The notes: generated by a model from the sequence alone, not told the origin. A stretch of DNA of 64,000 bases from Balneolaceae bacterium (GCA_017640605.1 JAEPQH010000004.1:186001-250000); one strand, 5' to 3'; numbered from the stretch's first letter, positions 6,657 through 15,055 are shown. A program made the numbers and translations.

Positions 6657-8282
6657 ATGACCGAATATTTAAAACAAATCCTGTCCGACGCACTAACGAA
6701 GTTTGAGCTAGACGAAACTCCTGAAATACAGCTAGAAGCACCAAAAGATCCAACGCATGGTGATGCTTCTACAAACCTGGCAATGACTCTGGCCCGTCCG
6801 CTTCGAAATAACCCAAGAGCGATTGCCACACAAATTATCGAAGCACTTGAGTATGATGAGCGCAAAATTTCATCGGTGGAAATTGCTGGGCCGGGTTTTA
6901 TCAACTTTCGATATGCTGAAGATTATTTATACGATGAATTAGCTTCCATCATCGAAGAAGGAGAAGCGTTTGGGAAATCGGAGTTGAATTCGGGAAAAAA
7001 AGTGCAGATCGAGTTTGTGAGCGCTAACCCAACCGGACCGCTTACTGTAGGTCATGGTAGAAATGCCGTTTTGGGCGACACTGTGGCTCGCTTAATGGAA
7101 TGGACGGGAGCAGAGTTGGATCGTGAATATTACTTCAACAACGCCGGGCGACAAATGCGTGTATTGGGACAGTCGGTGCAGGCGCGATATTTGGAAATTT
7201 TAGGCAAGGATTCTGAATTCCCCGAAGGCGGATACGAAGGCGAGTACATTAAAGATATCGCCCAGGAATTAGCCGATGAAAAAGGAGTTGCTTTAGTCGA
7301 TTCAGATTGGACGCCCTTCAAAGAAAAAGCCGAACAGGCGATCTTTGCTGATATCGACGCTACGCTGAAGCGCATGAACATCCACATGGACAATCATTTT
7401 AATGAACACGATCTCTACGAAAATGGTGACATTGAATCTGTCGTGGCGCGACTTCGCGAAAAAGGACTGGTATACGATGCCGACGGGGCTACCTGGTTTA
7501 AGACGACAGAGTTTGGCAAAGAAAAAGATACAGTATTGATCAAAAGCACGGGTGAACCAACCTATCGTCTGCCCGATATCGCGTATCATGCCAACAAACT
7601 CGATCGTGGTTACGACATGTGTATCGATGTATTTGGTGCCGATCACATTGCTACTTATCCCGATGTACTTTCAGGGATTTCAGCCCTTGGCTACGACAAA
7701 GAGAAAGTAGATGTGGTGATTTACCAGTTCGTGACGATCGTAAAAGACGGCAAGCCATTTAAAATGAGCACCCGTAAAGCGAACTTCGTCACGCTCGACG
7801 AACTGATGGATGAAGTCGGCGCCGATGTGACTCGTTTCTTCTTTTTGATGCGATCCCCAAATACTCATCTCGAATTCGACATCGCTCAAGCCAAAGAAGC
7901 GGGTGAGAAAAATCCGGTATTTTATTTGCAATATGCCCATGCACGAATTTGCAGCATCCTTCGCAAAGCAGAGGAAGAATATTCTTTTAAAATAGAAGTT
8001 CAACTGAATCTACTGAAAGAAGATGCTGAGACAGCACTCATCAAAACCTTATTTAAATTCCCGAAAGCGATTCAAAGCGCCGCCGAAGCTCGTGAACCTC
8101 ATCGTTTGATTAATTACCTGAATGATGTGGCTTCCGCATTCACAACTTTCTACCATGATTGCAGAATTATCGGAGTGGATGCAGATTTGGCTCAAGCCCG
8201 AATCGCTTTAGCTAAAACTACAGCTCAAACATTGAAAAACGGCTTGACCATTTTAGGAATTACCGCGCCGGAACGAATGTAG
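6657..8282 (+). CDS. argS: Arginyl-tRNA synthetase
   Basis: A 541-residue class I synthetase that charges tRNA-Arg with arginine. The N-terminal Arg-tRNA-synthetase additional domain is followed by the HIGH-type signature NPTGPLTVGHGRNAVLGD at about residues 124-141. The KMSKS-type loop is KMSTR at about 369-373, and the anticodon-binding domain ends with the family's ALKNGLTILGITAPERM-like tail. Length is normal. The gene has an ATG start at 6657 and is preceded by the IVP element and followed by palindromic repeats. Essential housekeeping gene; no defect seen. Confidence 0.97.
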   Translation: MTEYLKQILSDALTKFELDETPEIQLEAPKDPTHGDASTNLAMTLARPLRNNPRAIATQIIEALEYDERKISSVEIAGPGFINFRYAEDYLYDELASIIEEGEAFGKSELNSGKKVQIEFVSANPTGPLTVGHGRNAVLGDTVARLMEWTGAELDREYYFNNAGRQMRVLGQSVQARYLEILGKDSEFPEGGYEGEYIKDIAQELADEKGVALVDSDWTPFKEKAEQAIFADIDATLKRMNIHMDNHFNEHDLYENGDIESVVARLREKGLVYDADGATWFKTTEFGKEKDTVLIKSTGEPTYRLPDIAYHANKLDRGYDMCIDVFGADHIATYPDVLSGISALGYDKEKVDVVIYQFVTIVKDGKPFKMSTRKANFVTLDELMDEVGADVTRFFFLMRSPNTHLEFDIAQAKEAGEKNPVFYLQYAHARICSILRKAEEEYSFKIEVQLNLLKEDAETALIKTLFKFPKAIQSAAEAREPHRLINYLNDVASAFTTFYHDCRIIGVDADLAQARIALAKTTAQTLKNGLTILGITAPERM

Positions 8283-8287
8283 AGGGG

Positions 8288-8356
8288 CCAATATCCAATA
8301 ACCAACAAGCAGTTTTCAGTGATCACTGTTTACTGCTTGGTGAATATTGGTTATTG
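8288..8356. repeat. Palindromic intergenic repeat, copy 2
   Basis: The left arm ends CAACAAGCAGT and the right arm starts ACTGCTTGGTG; both arms continue with AATATTGG/CCAATAT blocks. In the centre is a second, perfect 12-base palindrome, CAGTGATCACTG (8317-8328). The same blocks recur at 8839-8912 and in part at 5337-5411. It lies directly after the argS stop. Confidence 0.65.
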
Positions 8357-8380
8357 TATTTACTCACTTTATAGATCTAA

Positions 8381-8809
8381 ATGAAAAAACTTTTATTCTT
8401 ATATATTTCACTTGGCTTTCTAAGTTGTGAGCTTTTTAACAAAGAACAGGTTGAAAAAATAGAAGATGGAATAACTGAATATCCTTTCTCTTGTGAAGAA
8501 GTATCAGATTATTTTATAGTAGCTGAACGAATGCCAGTACTTCAAGGTGGGCTGGGAGAACTTCAACGCAAAGTTAATTATCCCGACTCTGCTCATCAAG
8601 CCGGTATTGAAGGTCGGGTTCAAGTGCACTTTGTGGTTTCTGAAAAAGGAAATGTACTTTGTCCTATGGTTACTAGGGGGATTGGCTATGGATGTGATGA
8701 AGAAGCTCTAGAGGTAGTTTCTAAAGCAACGTTTAATCCCGGTATGCAAGACGGAATACCAGTAAAGGTAGAGTATTCGCTTCCTATTGTTTTTAGATTA
8801 GATAATTAG
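8381..8809 (+). CDS. Lipoprotein carrying a TonB C-terminal domain
   Basis: A 142-residue protein with a lipoprotein signal peptide (MKKLLFLYISLGFLSC, cysteine at about residue 16). From about residue 60 on it has a TonB C-terminal fold: YPDSAHQAGIEGRVQVHFVV, then ALEVVSKATFNPGMQDG and a final VEYSLPIVFRL strand. True TonB is held in the inner membrane by one helix and driven by ExbB/ExbD; this protein lacks that helix and the proline-rich spacer, so it is unlikely to transduce energy itself. It stands alone between two repeat elements. Function unknown. Confidence 0.75.
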   Translation: MKKLLFLYISLGFLSCELFNKEQVEKIEDGITEYPFSCEEVSDYFIVAERMPVLQGGLGELQRKVNYPDSAHQAGIEGRVQVHFVVSEKGNVLCPMVTRGIGYGCDEEALEVVSKATFNPGMQDGIPVKVEYSLPIVFRLDN

Positions 8810-8838
8810 TTCAACACAGGGAAGGAGACAGGGTTACT

Positions 8839-8912
8839 TCAATAACCAATAAATAGTAGTCAATATTCAATGATCACTGAAAACTGCTTGCTGGATATTG
8901 TTTACTGAAATT
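8839..8912. repeat. Palindromic intergenic repeat, copy 3
   Basis: Contains CAATAACCAAT, CAATATTCAATGATCACTG and ACTGCTTGCTGGATATTG, the same building blocks as copy 2 at 8288-8356. The arms CAATATTCA and TGGATATTG pair imperfectly. Confidence 0.55.
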
Positions 8913-8918
8913 GTCTTT

Positions 8919-9002
8919 CACCACTGAGTTCACAGAGAAAACAGAGGAATCATTATTTACCCTCACACAATCATACTCTGCGAACTTAGTGCCCTCTGTG
9001 GT
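8919..9002. repeat. Imperfect inverted repeat of the CACTGAGTTCACAGAG / CTCTGTGGT type
   Basis: The left side reads CACCACTGAGTTCACAGAG and the right side CTCTGCGAACTTAGTGCCCTC followed by TGTGGT. The arms are near reverse complements, about 40 bases apart. Similar sequences are widespread intergenic repeats in unrelated bacteria; no gene is inside. Confidence 0.5.
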
Positions 9003-9189
9003 AATTACTTAACGCTCTTCGAATAGCACTAAATACATTTTTTTGAGATCAGCAATAAAAGAGAGCCCGAAAAAAGAAATCGTGTCATGTTTTGTCAGAT
9101 TGAACATTTGATAAGCGTCAATCTAAAAGAGTTGAACCTATTCATCTAATAGATGATGCTTCACCACCAATTCCTCATTCAAACTTCGT

Positions 9190-9996
9190 TTAATTGGGTA
9201 GCAACCTGCTAAAACAAACAATACCACGTGTTATCTGCTTATCCACCCGAAAACCTGCTTGTTTGAATAAATCATTGCTTTCGTCTTTGGTCCAGAATTT
9301 GATGCCACCTAATCCCATCGAATCTTGCAATAATCGCCCGTACCAGGCATCGCTTTTGATAAGATGCATCACAAAAAAGCTTCCTTCTTTCTTTAGTACT
9401 CGGTTTGCTTCATAAAGTACTTTGGTTGGGTCAGAAAGTTCATTCAGAGTTCCACCCATAACGATCCCATCGAAAGTTTTGCTAAAGAATGGCATGTCTC
9501 GACCATCTGCTCGCAATAAAAAGATGTCAGTTTCATCCGCTTCTGCTTTGATGCGCGCTTCTTCCAGCATTTGCGTCGAAAAATCAAGCGCTACAATGTC
9601 CGCTTTAGGTTGCGCAGCTTTTAAAGCTCGTGCATATAACGCAGTTGAAGCTCCTAAATCGAGGTATAATCCTCCTTCCTGAGGAGCGGTCCAATCAATC
9701 AACAATTCATGCTCTTTTTCGATAGGGAAATCTTCACCGGTTAATAAGCTGAGAGAGCGCTTGCGCCAAAGTTCTTCATAAATAGCCGCCGTTACTTTCC
9801 AGTGATTGGTACTAAGCGCAATGCTGGCAAATTCTGGATCTTGCTCCAGCATATCGATGATATTGTTCTTTACTCGATACTCGTCGCCATCAGTGGTGGC
9901 AAAAGATCCATTAAAAGGCAGGGAAAGATTGGCAACCTCATCTGGAATATGAATTCCGATACGCTCGTTGGCCGGTGACTTTAATTCTAATTTCAT
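9190..9996 (-). CDS. Class I SAM-dependent methyltransferase
   Basis: A 268-residue protein with a methyltransferase domain over about residues 95-235. Motif I is GLYLDLGASTALYARAL (a variant of the usual D-x-G-x-G), the acidic residue of the next strand is in ADIVALDFSTQML, and a later DGIVMGGTLNELSDP segment is the post-motif region of small-molecule methyltransferases. The N-terminal 80 residues resemble a Trm112-like or UbiE-type leader but are not identified. Substrate unknown. It is downstream of the SAM hydrolase-family gene and dnaN on the same strand, with a 54-base gap. Confidence 0.8.
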   Translation of the reverse strand: MKLELKSPANERIGIHIPDEVANLSLPFNGSFATTDGDEYRVKNNIIDMLEQDPEFASIALSTNHWKVTAAIYEELWRKRSLSLLTGEDFPIEKEHELLIDWTAPQEGGLYLDLGASTALYARALKAAQPKADIVALDFSTQMLEEARIKAEADETDIFLLRADGRDMPFFSKTFDGIVMGGTLNELSDPTKVLYEANRVLKKEGSFFVMHLIKSDAWYGRLLQDSMGLGGIKFWTKDESNDLFKQAGFRVDKQITRGIVCFSRLLPN

Positions 9997-10050
9997 GGAG
10001 ATATCTCAATTTTGGCAACCTTACGCTGGCATCGAACTCGTGTTTCGAAT

Positions 10051-10839
10051 TTATTTCTGCAACACCAACGAGATTTGTGCACCCTTATCAACACCTAACA
10101 TTTGCGCAGCATTTCCTTTATTGATGCCCACTTCCAACATTCCTGAACTTCCAATAAATGCCGCAGGTTCACCGGGTTCCACATCCCCAAAGGTGTTAAC
10201 CATGTGATCGATAATGGTATTACCCACATAAACGCGCACTTTCCGTCGCCCCGCTGTTTCTTCTAATAAACTCTCTGAAATATTGGTAATCAGATTCCCG
10301 AACCGGTCGATATGAATCACCCAACCTTGTACGCCGTCTTTATCGCCAATGGGAACTGCCCAATGATAGGAAACCAGGTCTTTGATGGGTTCGCCTAATT
10401 CTTTGATATTTACCCCGGCACTTAAATGCGCAGCAACCGGACTAAAAATATCCCGACCATGAAACGTTCGAGAGCGATCTTTACGCCAAAACTCAGGTTT
10501 ATTGAGTTTGTAGGCTTTGTACTTAAACTCATTCGTGATTAGCGAGAATATGCCATTATCGGGGCCAACAAAAAATTGGTCGTTAATTTTTAGTGCAATA
10601 GGATGGCGTTCAGTCCCTACACCAGGATCAACCACAACAAGGTGCACACTGTTTTTCGGGAATTCGAAGGCTGCATTTCGAATTACCCACGCACACGCCA
10701 TGATATCCTGCGGAGGAATTTCATGCGAAATATCTATAAACCGAGAAGAGGGAGTGATGCCGAGCATCACGGCTTTCATGACGCTTACGTAATGATCTTG
10801 TGCTCCAAAATCAGTAGTAAGTGTGATAATGTTGCTCAT
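10051..10839 (-). CDS. SAM hydroxide adenosyltransferase / DUF62 family (SAM hydrolase)
   Basis: A 262-residue protein starting MSNIITLTTDFGAQDHYV. The family shares a fold with SAM-dependent chlorinase and fluorinase, but ordinary members use water and convert SAM to adenosine and methionine. Diagnostic blocks visible are TLTTDFG near the start, VVVDPGVGTERHP at about 70-82 and FVGPDNGIFS at about 92-101. I place the start at the ATG 10839-10837 and not at the TTG one codon earlier. This ATG shares its A with the TGA stop of dnaN, so the pair is translationally coupled. Physiological role of the family is unclear. Confidence 0.88.
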   Translation of the reverse strand: MSNIITLTTDFGAQDHYVSVMKAVMLGITPSSRFIDISHEIPPQDIMACAWVIRNAAFEFPKNSVHLVVVDPGVGTERHPIALKINDQFFVGPDNGIFSLITNEFKYKAYKLNKPEFWRKDRSRTFHGRDIFSPVAAHLSAGVNIKELGEPIKDLVSYHWAVPIGDKDGVQGWVIHIDRFGNLITNISESLLEETAGRRKVRVYVGNTIIDHMVNTFGDVEPGEPAAFIGSSGMLEVGINKGNAAQMLGVDKGAQISLVLQK

Positions 10840-11954
10840 CAAGCATAGCTATTCAACATCACCGGCATAACCAGCATGAGAATATCTTCCGATTCGTCGT
10901 CTGAAGTTGGTTTTACAATTCCCGCACGGTTTGGTGATGAAAACTCAAAGCTTACTTCTTCATCGTCGATGTTGCTGAGTACATCTCCCAAATACTTGGC
11001 ATTAAAGCCAATTTCCATGCTTTCGTTATTATAATCGCACTCGATGGTTTCCTTTGCTTCACTGCTCATATCCAAATCTTCGGCGCGGATGGTGAGTTTG
11101 TCAGCATCCAGCTGCAGGCGAATTTGACGAGTAGTTGAACTCGAGAAAATCGCTACACGCTTCACCGTTGAGAGCATTTGATCTTTACTGATCGTAAGGA
11201 ACTTGTTGTTATCGCGTGGAATAACCGAATCGTAATTTGGATACTGTTCGTTAATTAATCGGGTAATTAGCAGAGTGCTTCCACTATGGAATCGTGCGTG
11301 ATCCTGAGTTACGGTTACTTCACATTCATCACCTTGTACCGTTTTTTGAATCAGGCTAAGCGCCTTATCCGGAATAATGAAGTTTACATCATTTGCCGCT
11401 TTAATTTCTTTGTTGGTATACTTAACCAAACGATGCCCATCAGTAGCTACAAACTTACTTTCTTCGGTTCCGATTTGGAAATAAACCCCCATCATTGCCG
11501 GGCGTAAATCATCACTGCTTACTGCAAATAATGTTTTATTGATGGCCTTATGAACCAGTTCGGTGGTTGTAGAAATAACAGTTCCACTATCAAGATTTGG
11601 AACTTCGGGGAACTCTTCTGCTTCGTCGCCAACGAGTTTATACGTCCCTTTATCGGTACGGAAATTGATGTTCTTCCGCTCATCCACATCAAAAAATACG
11701 GTGATATTTGGTAGTTGACGTAGTGTTTCCAGAAGTCTGCGTGCGGGAATCGCAACCGCGCCATCTTCTTCGATATCAGCATCGATGCTTTGAACAATGG
11801 AAATTTCGAGGTCGGTAGCAGTTAATTTTAGTTTGCCGTCTTCGCTCTTGAATAAAATAGTTTCCAGAATTGGTAAGGTAGCCTTTGATGGAACGGCTCC
11901 AATCACCGCTGAAAGGCCTTTGTTAAGTTCGCTGCTTGAGACCGAAAATTTCAT
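10839..11954 (-). CDS. dnaN: DNA polymerase III sliding clamp, beta subunit
   Basis: A 371-residue protein when started at the ATG 11954-11952 (MKFSVSSSELNKGLSAVIGA), the normal length and N terminus of the clamp. The longer frame upstream adds 38 residues that do not look like DnaN. The three-domain clamp pattern is clear (AIPARRLLETLRQLP, then FVATDGHRLVKY and the C-terminal LVMPVML motif). The clamp tethers polymerase III to DNA. It is not next to dnaA or recF in this window. The downstream DUF62 gene begins on its stop codon. Confidence 0.95.
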   Translation of the reverse strand: MKFSVSSSELNKGLSAVIGAVPSKATLPILETILFKSEDGKLKLTATDLEISIVQSIDADIEEDGAVAIPARRLLETLRQLPNITVFFDVDERKNINFRTDKGTYKLVGDEAEEFPEVPNLDSGTVISTTTELVHKAINKTLFAVSSDDLRPAMMGVYFQIGTEESKFVATDGHRLVKYTNKEIKAANDVNFIIPDKALSLIQKTVQGDECEVTVTQDHARFHSGSTLLITRLINEQYPNYDSVIPRDNNKFLTISKDQMLSTVKRVAIFSSSTTRQIRLQLDADKLTIRAEDLDMSSEAKETIECDYNNESMEIGFNAKYLGDVLSNIDDEEVSFEFSSPNRAGIVKPTSDDESEDILMLVMPVMLNSYA

Positions 11955-12142
11955 AAAATTTGTGTCAGATTTAGTTGTTTCGGGCAATTTTTCCCCAATC
12001 TTGCCCTTTCTAAAAGTTGTGCTTATACTAAGAAATCCTCGTTCCCGTTGCAATACAATACGAGCCAAAAAAACCGCTTAACTTAAGCAATTATCCTATC
12101 GATACAGCGCTACTATTTTTTTAAGAGATCTAATCCCTTTTG

Positions 12143-13225
12143 ATGAAACGTATTGTAACAGCGCTTTTACTCTTAGTCGGTCTTTCCGTTCACCTTCAGG
12201 CTCAAAGTGTGCTTTCGAAATATGGCAACGATTTTTTGTCGGTTGGCGCCGGAGCGAGAGCCTTGGGAATGGGTAGTGCACACGTAGCATTAACGAACGA
12301 TGTAACCTCCGGTTATTGGAACGTTGCCGGACTTGCTACGCTAGAACGCCCGGAGTTTATTTATATGCATTCCGAGCGCTTTGGCGGCATTGTAGGCTAC
12401 GATTATGGGGCGGCTGCTTTCCCGTTAAAAACTCAAGGCGGAGTATTCGGGATCAGTTTTTTCCGACAGGGGGTAGATAACATTGCCAATACGCTAAATG
12501 CATGGGATGCTGAGCGAGGCGAAAACGGCGGCCCGAAAGAAGATGCCGAATCATACATCACTCGTTTCTCGGCTGCAGATGTAGCGATCCTTCTTTCCTA
12601 TTCAAAAAAGTACAACGAGCAAATTTCGATTGGTGGGTCTGCAAAAATCATTAATCAACGTTTAGGGCCATTTGCAAACGCCTGGGGCTACAGTTTAGAC
12701 GTAGGCGTACTTCTGCGCACCGATTTTGTGGATGTAGGTGCTTCGATACAAGATGTAACCACCATGCAAAAAATGTGGACGGTAAATGAGGAAGAATTCG
12801 AAGGCTTTGAGGAGACTTTTGGAGATTCCATCCCAAACGCACAAAATGAATACGTTCTGCCTTCTGTACGACTTGGGCTAGGAAAACAGGTTTCAATTTC
12901 CGATTTCGATATTGCTGCGGCTTTAGATTTTAATTTCCTTTTCGAAAACCGACGCGCCTATTATCTGAGTTTAGGAAGAACAAGCATTGAGCCCCATGCA
13001 GGAATTGAAACTACTTACAAAAACCGTATCTCATTTAGAGCAGGGCTTACAGATTTTGTGGATGACCCGGTTTCAGGGTTTTCCGTTTCTCCAACTCTAG
13101 GATTAGGCCTTAAAGTATCTGATTTCTATCTCGATTATGGGTTTACAAGTTTTGCAGGGGCTTCAAGTACACTTGGCTACACCCATCGAATTTCGTTGAA
13201 GTTTGAGTTTAGGAAATCCGATTAA
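12143..13225 (+). CDS. PorV/PorQ-family outer-membrane beta-barrel protein
   Basis: A 360-residue protein (ATG at 12143; a TTG one codon upstream is less likely). It has a signal peptide ending VHLQAQ and then the family start FLSVGAGARALGMGSAHVALTND, followed by YWNVAGLA. Alternating strands and a closing FEFR end fit a FadL-like outer-membrane barrel. In Bacteroidota PorV shuttles type IX secretion substrates and PorQ is a relative, but this family also has many members of unknown use. No other type IX gene is nearby, so a secretion role is not claimed. It is divergent from dnaN. Confidence 0.82.
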   Translation: MKRIVTALLLLVGLSVHLQAQSVLSKYGNDFLSVGAGARALGMGSAHVALTNDVTSGYWNVAGLATLERPEFIYMHSERFGGIVGYDYGAAAFPLKTQGGVFGISFFRQGVDNIANTLNAWDAERGENGGPKEDAESYITRFSAADVAILLSYSKKYNEQISIGGSAKIINQRLGPFANAWGYSLDVGVLLRTDFVDVGASIQDVTTMQKMWTVNEEEFEGFEETFGDSIPNAQNEYVLPSVRLGLGKQVSISDFDIAAALDFNFLFENRRAYYLSLGRTSIEPHAGIETTYKNRISFRAGLTDFVDDPVSGFSVSPTLGLGLKVSDFYLDYGFTSFAGASSTLGYTHRISLKFEFRKSD

Positions 13226-13255
13226 TTTGAGCCTGATGGTGAATGAAGAGTCGAC

Positions 13256-13618
13256 CTAGACCTCGAATCCAACAAAATCGAGTTCTTCAATTTTTGAAAA
13301 GTCATGATCAGCTGACATAAAAGTTAAGCTTGATGACATTGCAGAAGCCGCAATAATACTATCTGGTAATTTAAGGCGATATTTAGTCCTTAAATCTATT
13401 GTGAACTCTTTCACTTCATTTGTTAAACCAACAATTGTACATTCCTGAAGGAAACTCTTAATCCCCTCTTTTTCATCTTCAGAAATCCCAGGATACGCAA
13501 GACACTCAATCTCTGAGATTACAGAAACACATATTTCTATTCCATTCAACAAATCGGTCAGCCGCTCATTACCATTTAATAGAAAAATTATAATTTTTGT
13601 ATCAATAAGTAGTTTCAT
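13256..13618 (-). CDS. PIN-domain ribonuclease, probable toxin of a type II pair
   Basis: A 120-residue PIN-domain protein. The expected acidic residues are present: D6 in LLIDT, glutamates at about 36-38, D86 in LPDSIIAASA and D104/D106 in MSADHDF. PIN toxins (VapC class) cleave tRNA or other RNA using a metal cluster of these residues. The N-terminal motif reads DTK instead of the usual DTN, a small departure near the active site. The start overlaps the preceding small antitoxin-like gene by 17 bases. The toxin label is from fold and arrangement. Confidence 0.8.
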   Translation of the reverse strand: MKLLIDTKIIIFLLNGNERLTDLLNGIEICVSVISEIECLAYPGISEDEKEGIKSFLQECTIVGLTNEVKEFTIDLRTKYRLKLPDSIIAASAMSSSLTFMSADHDFSKIEELDFVGFEV

Positions 13619-13784
13619 CCCACTCTTTACGAATACATTTTTGATATTTTAGCGGGTCTTCTCTTACTTCAAGAATTCCGGAAAATTTCTTTGTGTTTAC
13701 CCCAGTTTTCTTTTCTACGGCTTTATAAAGCTTTTTTCTCTGTTTCTCTATAGAATCTTCTTTTTTTAAAACAATTTTTGACAT
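13602..13784 (-). CDS. Putative antitoxin partner of the PIN protein
   Basis: A 60-residue basic protein, rich in lysine and glutamate (MSKIVLKKEDSIEKQRKKLY and ..GVNTKKFSGILEVREDPL). A clear GGAGG ribosome site is 8 bases before its ATG. Its size, place directly upstream of the PIN gene and 17-base overlap are typical of type II antitoxins. I do not recognise a DNA-binding motif, so its class (VapB-like or other) is open. The pair lies between the PorV-like gene and miaA with no other accessory genes around. Confidence 0.65.
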   Translation of the reverse strand: MSKIVLKKEDSIEKQRKKLYKAVEKKTGVNTKKFSGILEVREDPLKYQKCIRKEWDETTY

Positions 13785-13806
13785 GGCTTTGCCTCCATCA
13801 TTAAGA

Positions 13807-13816
13807 TATATTCTGC
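13807..13816 (+). promoter_or_regulatory. Promoter-like decamer ahead of miaA
   Basis: TATATTCTGC, 23 bases before the miaA ATG, matches the TATNTTYTGC decamer found in front of several genes here. A TTGACA at 13778-13783 with TAAGAT 18 bases downstream is an alternative sigma-70-like reading of the same region. Confidence 0.4.
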
Positions 13817-13839
13817 CTACCTTTCATCCAAAAAATTAA

Positions 13840-14745
13840 ATGCGCATCATCATCCTTGGCCCTACTGCTTCCGGTAAAACGGAGCTTTCTCTTCAGCTAG
13901 CTGAGGAACTGGAAACTTCTATCATTTCAGCTGATTCGCGTCAATGCTACTCGATGATGGATATCGGAACCGCAAAGCCGAGTAAACAAGAATTAGATCG
14001 GGTTCCTCACTATAACATTTCCAATCTTTCGCTGGATGAAGAGGATAGCGCTATAAAGTTTAATAAACGGGCTGAAGAGTGGGAAAAACAAATTCTATCA
14101 AATACTAATCATGTGATTTATGCAGGCGGAAGTACCCTTCATCTTACCGGACTCATTCAGCCATTCAGTGATATTCCCGATTCCAATCCTGAAAATGTAT
14201 CTTCGCTTAATTCACGTATCGAAGCCGAGGGCATCGAAACGCTATATGAAGAATTGAAGGCTATTGATCCGGATTATATCCCAAAAATGGATGGAATGAA
14301 TCGACAGCGGATAATCAGAGCACTCGATGTTTGGATGCAAACAGGAAAAGCGTTCAGTAGTTTTCATCAAAACGATCAATTAGCGCCTGACGATTCTACG
14401 CTGGTAATTGGGCTGCGTCACCCTCGCGAATTACTTTACTCCAGAATTAATAAGCGCGTTGATAATATGATCGCAGAAGGGCTTGAGCGCGAAGTAAGTG
14501 AAATTTTGGATGCAGGGTTTTCACCAGACTTACAAGCTCTTCAAACCGTAGGTTATCGAGAGGTAATCGCTCACAGAAATGGAGAATTCGATCGAAAAAC
14601 CATGATCGAAAAAATAAAAACGAATACCCGTAGGTATGCCAAAAGGCAACTTACCTGGTTTCGCCGTTGGAAATTTGTTATGTGGCTGGATGCAGATACA
14701 TTGACAACGGAAGAAATGAGGCAAAAAATACTGTCAACTCTTTAG
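13840..14745 (+). CDS. miaA: tRNA dimethylallyltransferase
   Basis: A 301-residue enzyme that adds an isopentenyl group to A37 of tRNAs reading UNN codons. The P-loop is GPTASGKT at residues 7-14, the conserved DSRQCY follows near residue 34, and NRQRIIRALDVW and the ..YAKRQLTWFRRW block match the family's tRNA-binding region. The length is normal. It is followed 53 bases later by purS, which has its own promoter-like decamer. Confidence 0.96.
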   Translation: MRIIILGPTASGKTELSLQLAEELETSIISADSRQCYSMMDIGTAKPSKQELDRVPHYNISNLSLDEEDSAIKFNKRAEEWEKQILSNTNHVIYAGGSTLHLTGLIQPFSDIPDSNPENVSSLNSRIEAEGIETLYEELKAIDPDYIPKMDGMNRQRIIRALDVWMQTGKAFSSFHQNDQLAPDDSTLVIGLRHPRELLYSRINKRVDNMIAEGLEREVSEILDAGFSPDLQALQTVGYREVIAHRNGEFDRKTMIEKIKTNTRRYAKRQLTWFRRWKFVMWLDADTLTTEEMRQKILSTL

Positions 14746-14765
14746 CAGCTAACCGTTTTAACCCT

Positions 14766-14775
14766 TATTTTCTGC
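14766..14775 (+). promoter_or_regulatory. Promoter-like decamer ahead of purS
   Basis: TATTTTCTGC, 23 bases before the purS ATG, fits the TATNTTYTGC decamer. It would start a transcript covering purS-clpS-purQ-lptB-rhodanese, whose gaps are all short. Confidence 0.4.
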
Positions 14776-14798
14776 ACTCACTTTAAAACAGCTCCACT

Positions 14799-15044
14799 AT
14801 GTACAAAGCAAAAGTAAATGTTACCCTTCGTCCATCTATTTTAGATCCTAAAGGAAAAGCGGCGCATCACGCACTTGAAAACCTGGGCCTTAATCAGGTT
14901 GAAAAAGTTCGAATTGGTAAATTTATTGAGCTTGACGTGAATGCTGATAACGAAGAAGCTGCTAAAGCAGTGGTTGAGCAGGCTTGTACTAAATTGCTTG
15001 CCAACGAAGTGATGGAAGACTTTACGATCGAAATCGAATCTTAA
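14799..15044 (+). CDS. purS: Phosphoribosylformylglycinamidine synthase, PurS subunit
   Basis: An 81-residue protein of the exact size of PurS. It has the family start YKAKVNVTLRPSILDPKGKA, then a GLNQVEKVRIGKFIEL strand and a CTKLLANEVMEDFTIEI end. PurS joins PurL and PurQ to form the FGAM synthase complex in the fourth step of purine synthesis. purQ is two genes downstream, separated by clpS. purL is not in the window. Confidence 0.95.
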   Translation: MYKAKVNVTLRPSILDPKGKAAHHALENLGLNQVEKVRIGKFIELDVNADNEEAAKAVVEQACTKLLANEVMEDFTIEIES

Positions 15045-15055
15045 AAAATCACCCC

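Larger units (their letters stand above)
8810..9189. other. 380-base gene-free stretch holding repeats only
   Basis: No convincing open frame on either strand. It contains a palindromic repeat (8839-8912), an imperfect inverted repeat of the CACTGAGTTCACAGAG type (8919-9002) and about 190 bases of AT-rich sequence with no feature I recognise before the end of the convergent methyltransferase gene. Confidence 0.6.

Noticed and set aside
10051-10839. Halogenase (fluorinase or chlorinase) gene
   Set aside because: The family is shared, but the sequence looks like the ordinary DUF62 SAM hydroxide adenosyltransferase and there is no halometabolite context.
12143-13225. Type IX secretion system locus
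   Set aside because: Only a PorV/PorQ-like barrel is present. No PorU, PorT, SprA or gliding genes are here and I saw no typical C-terminal sorting domain in the secreted proteins.
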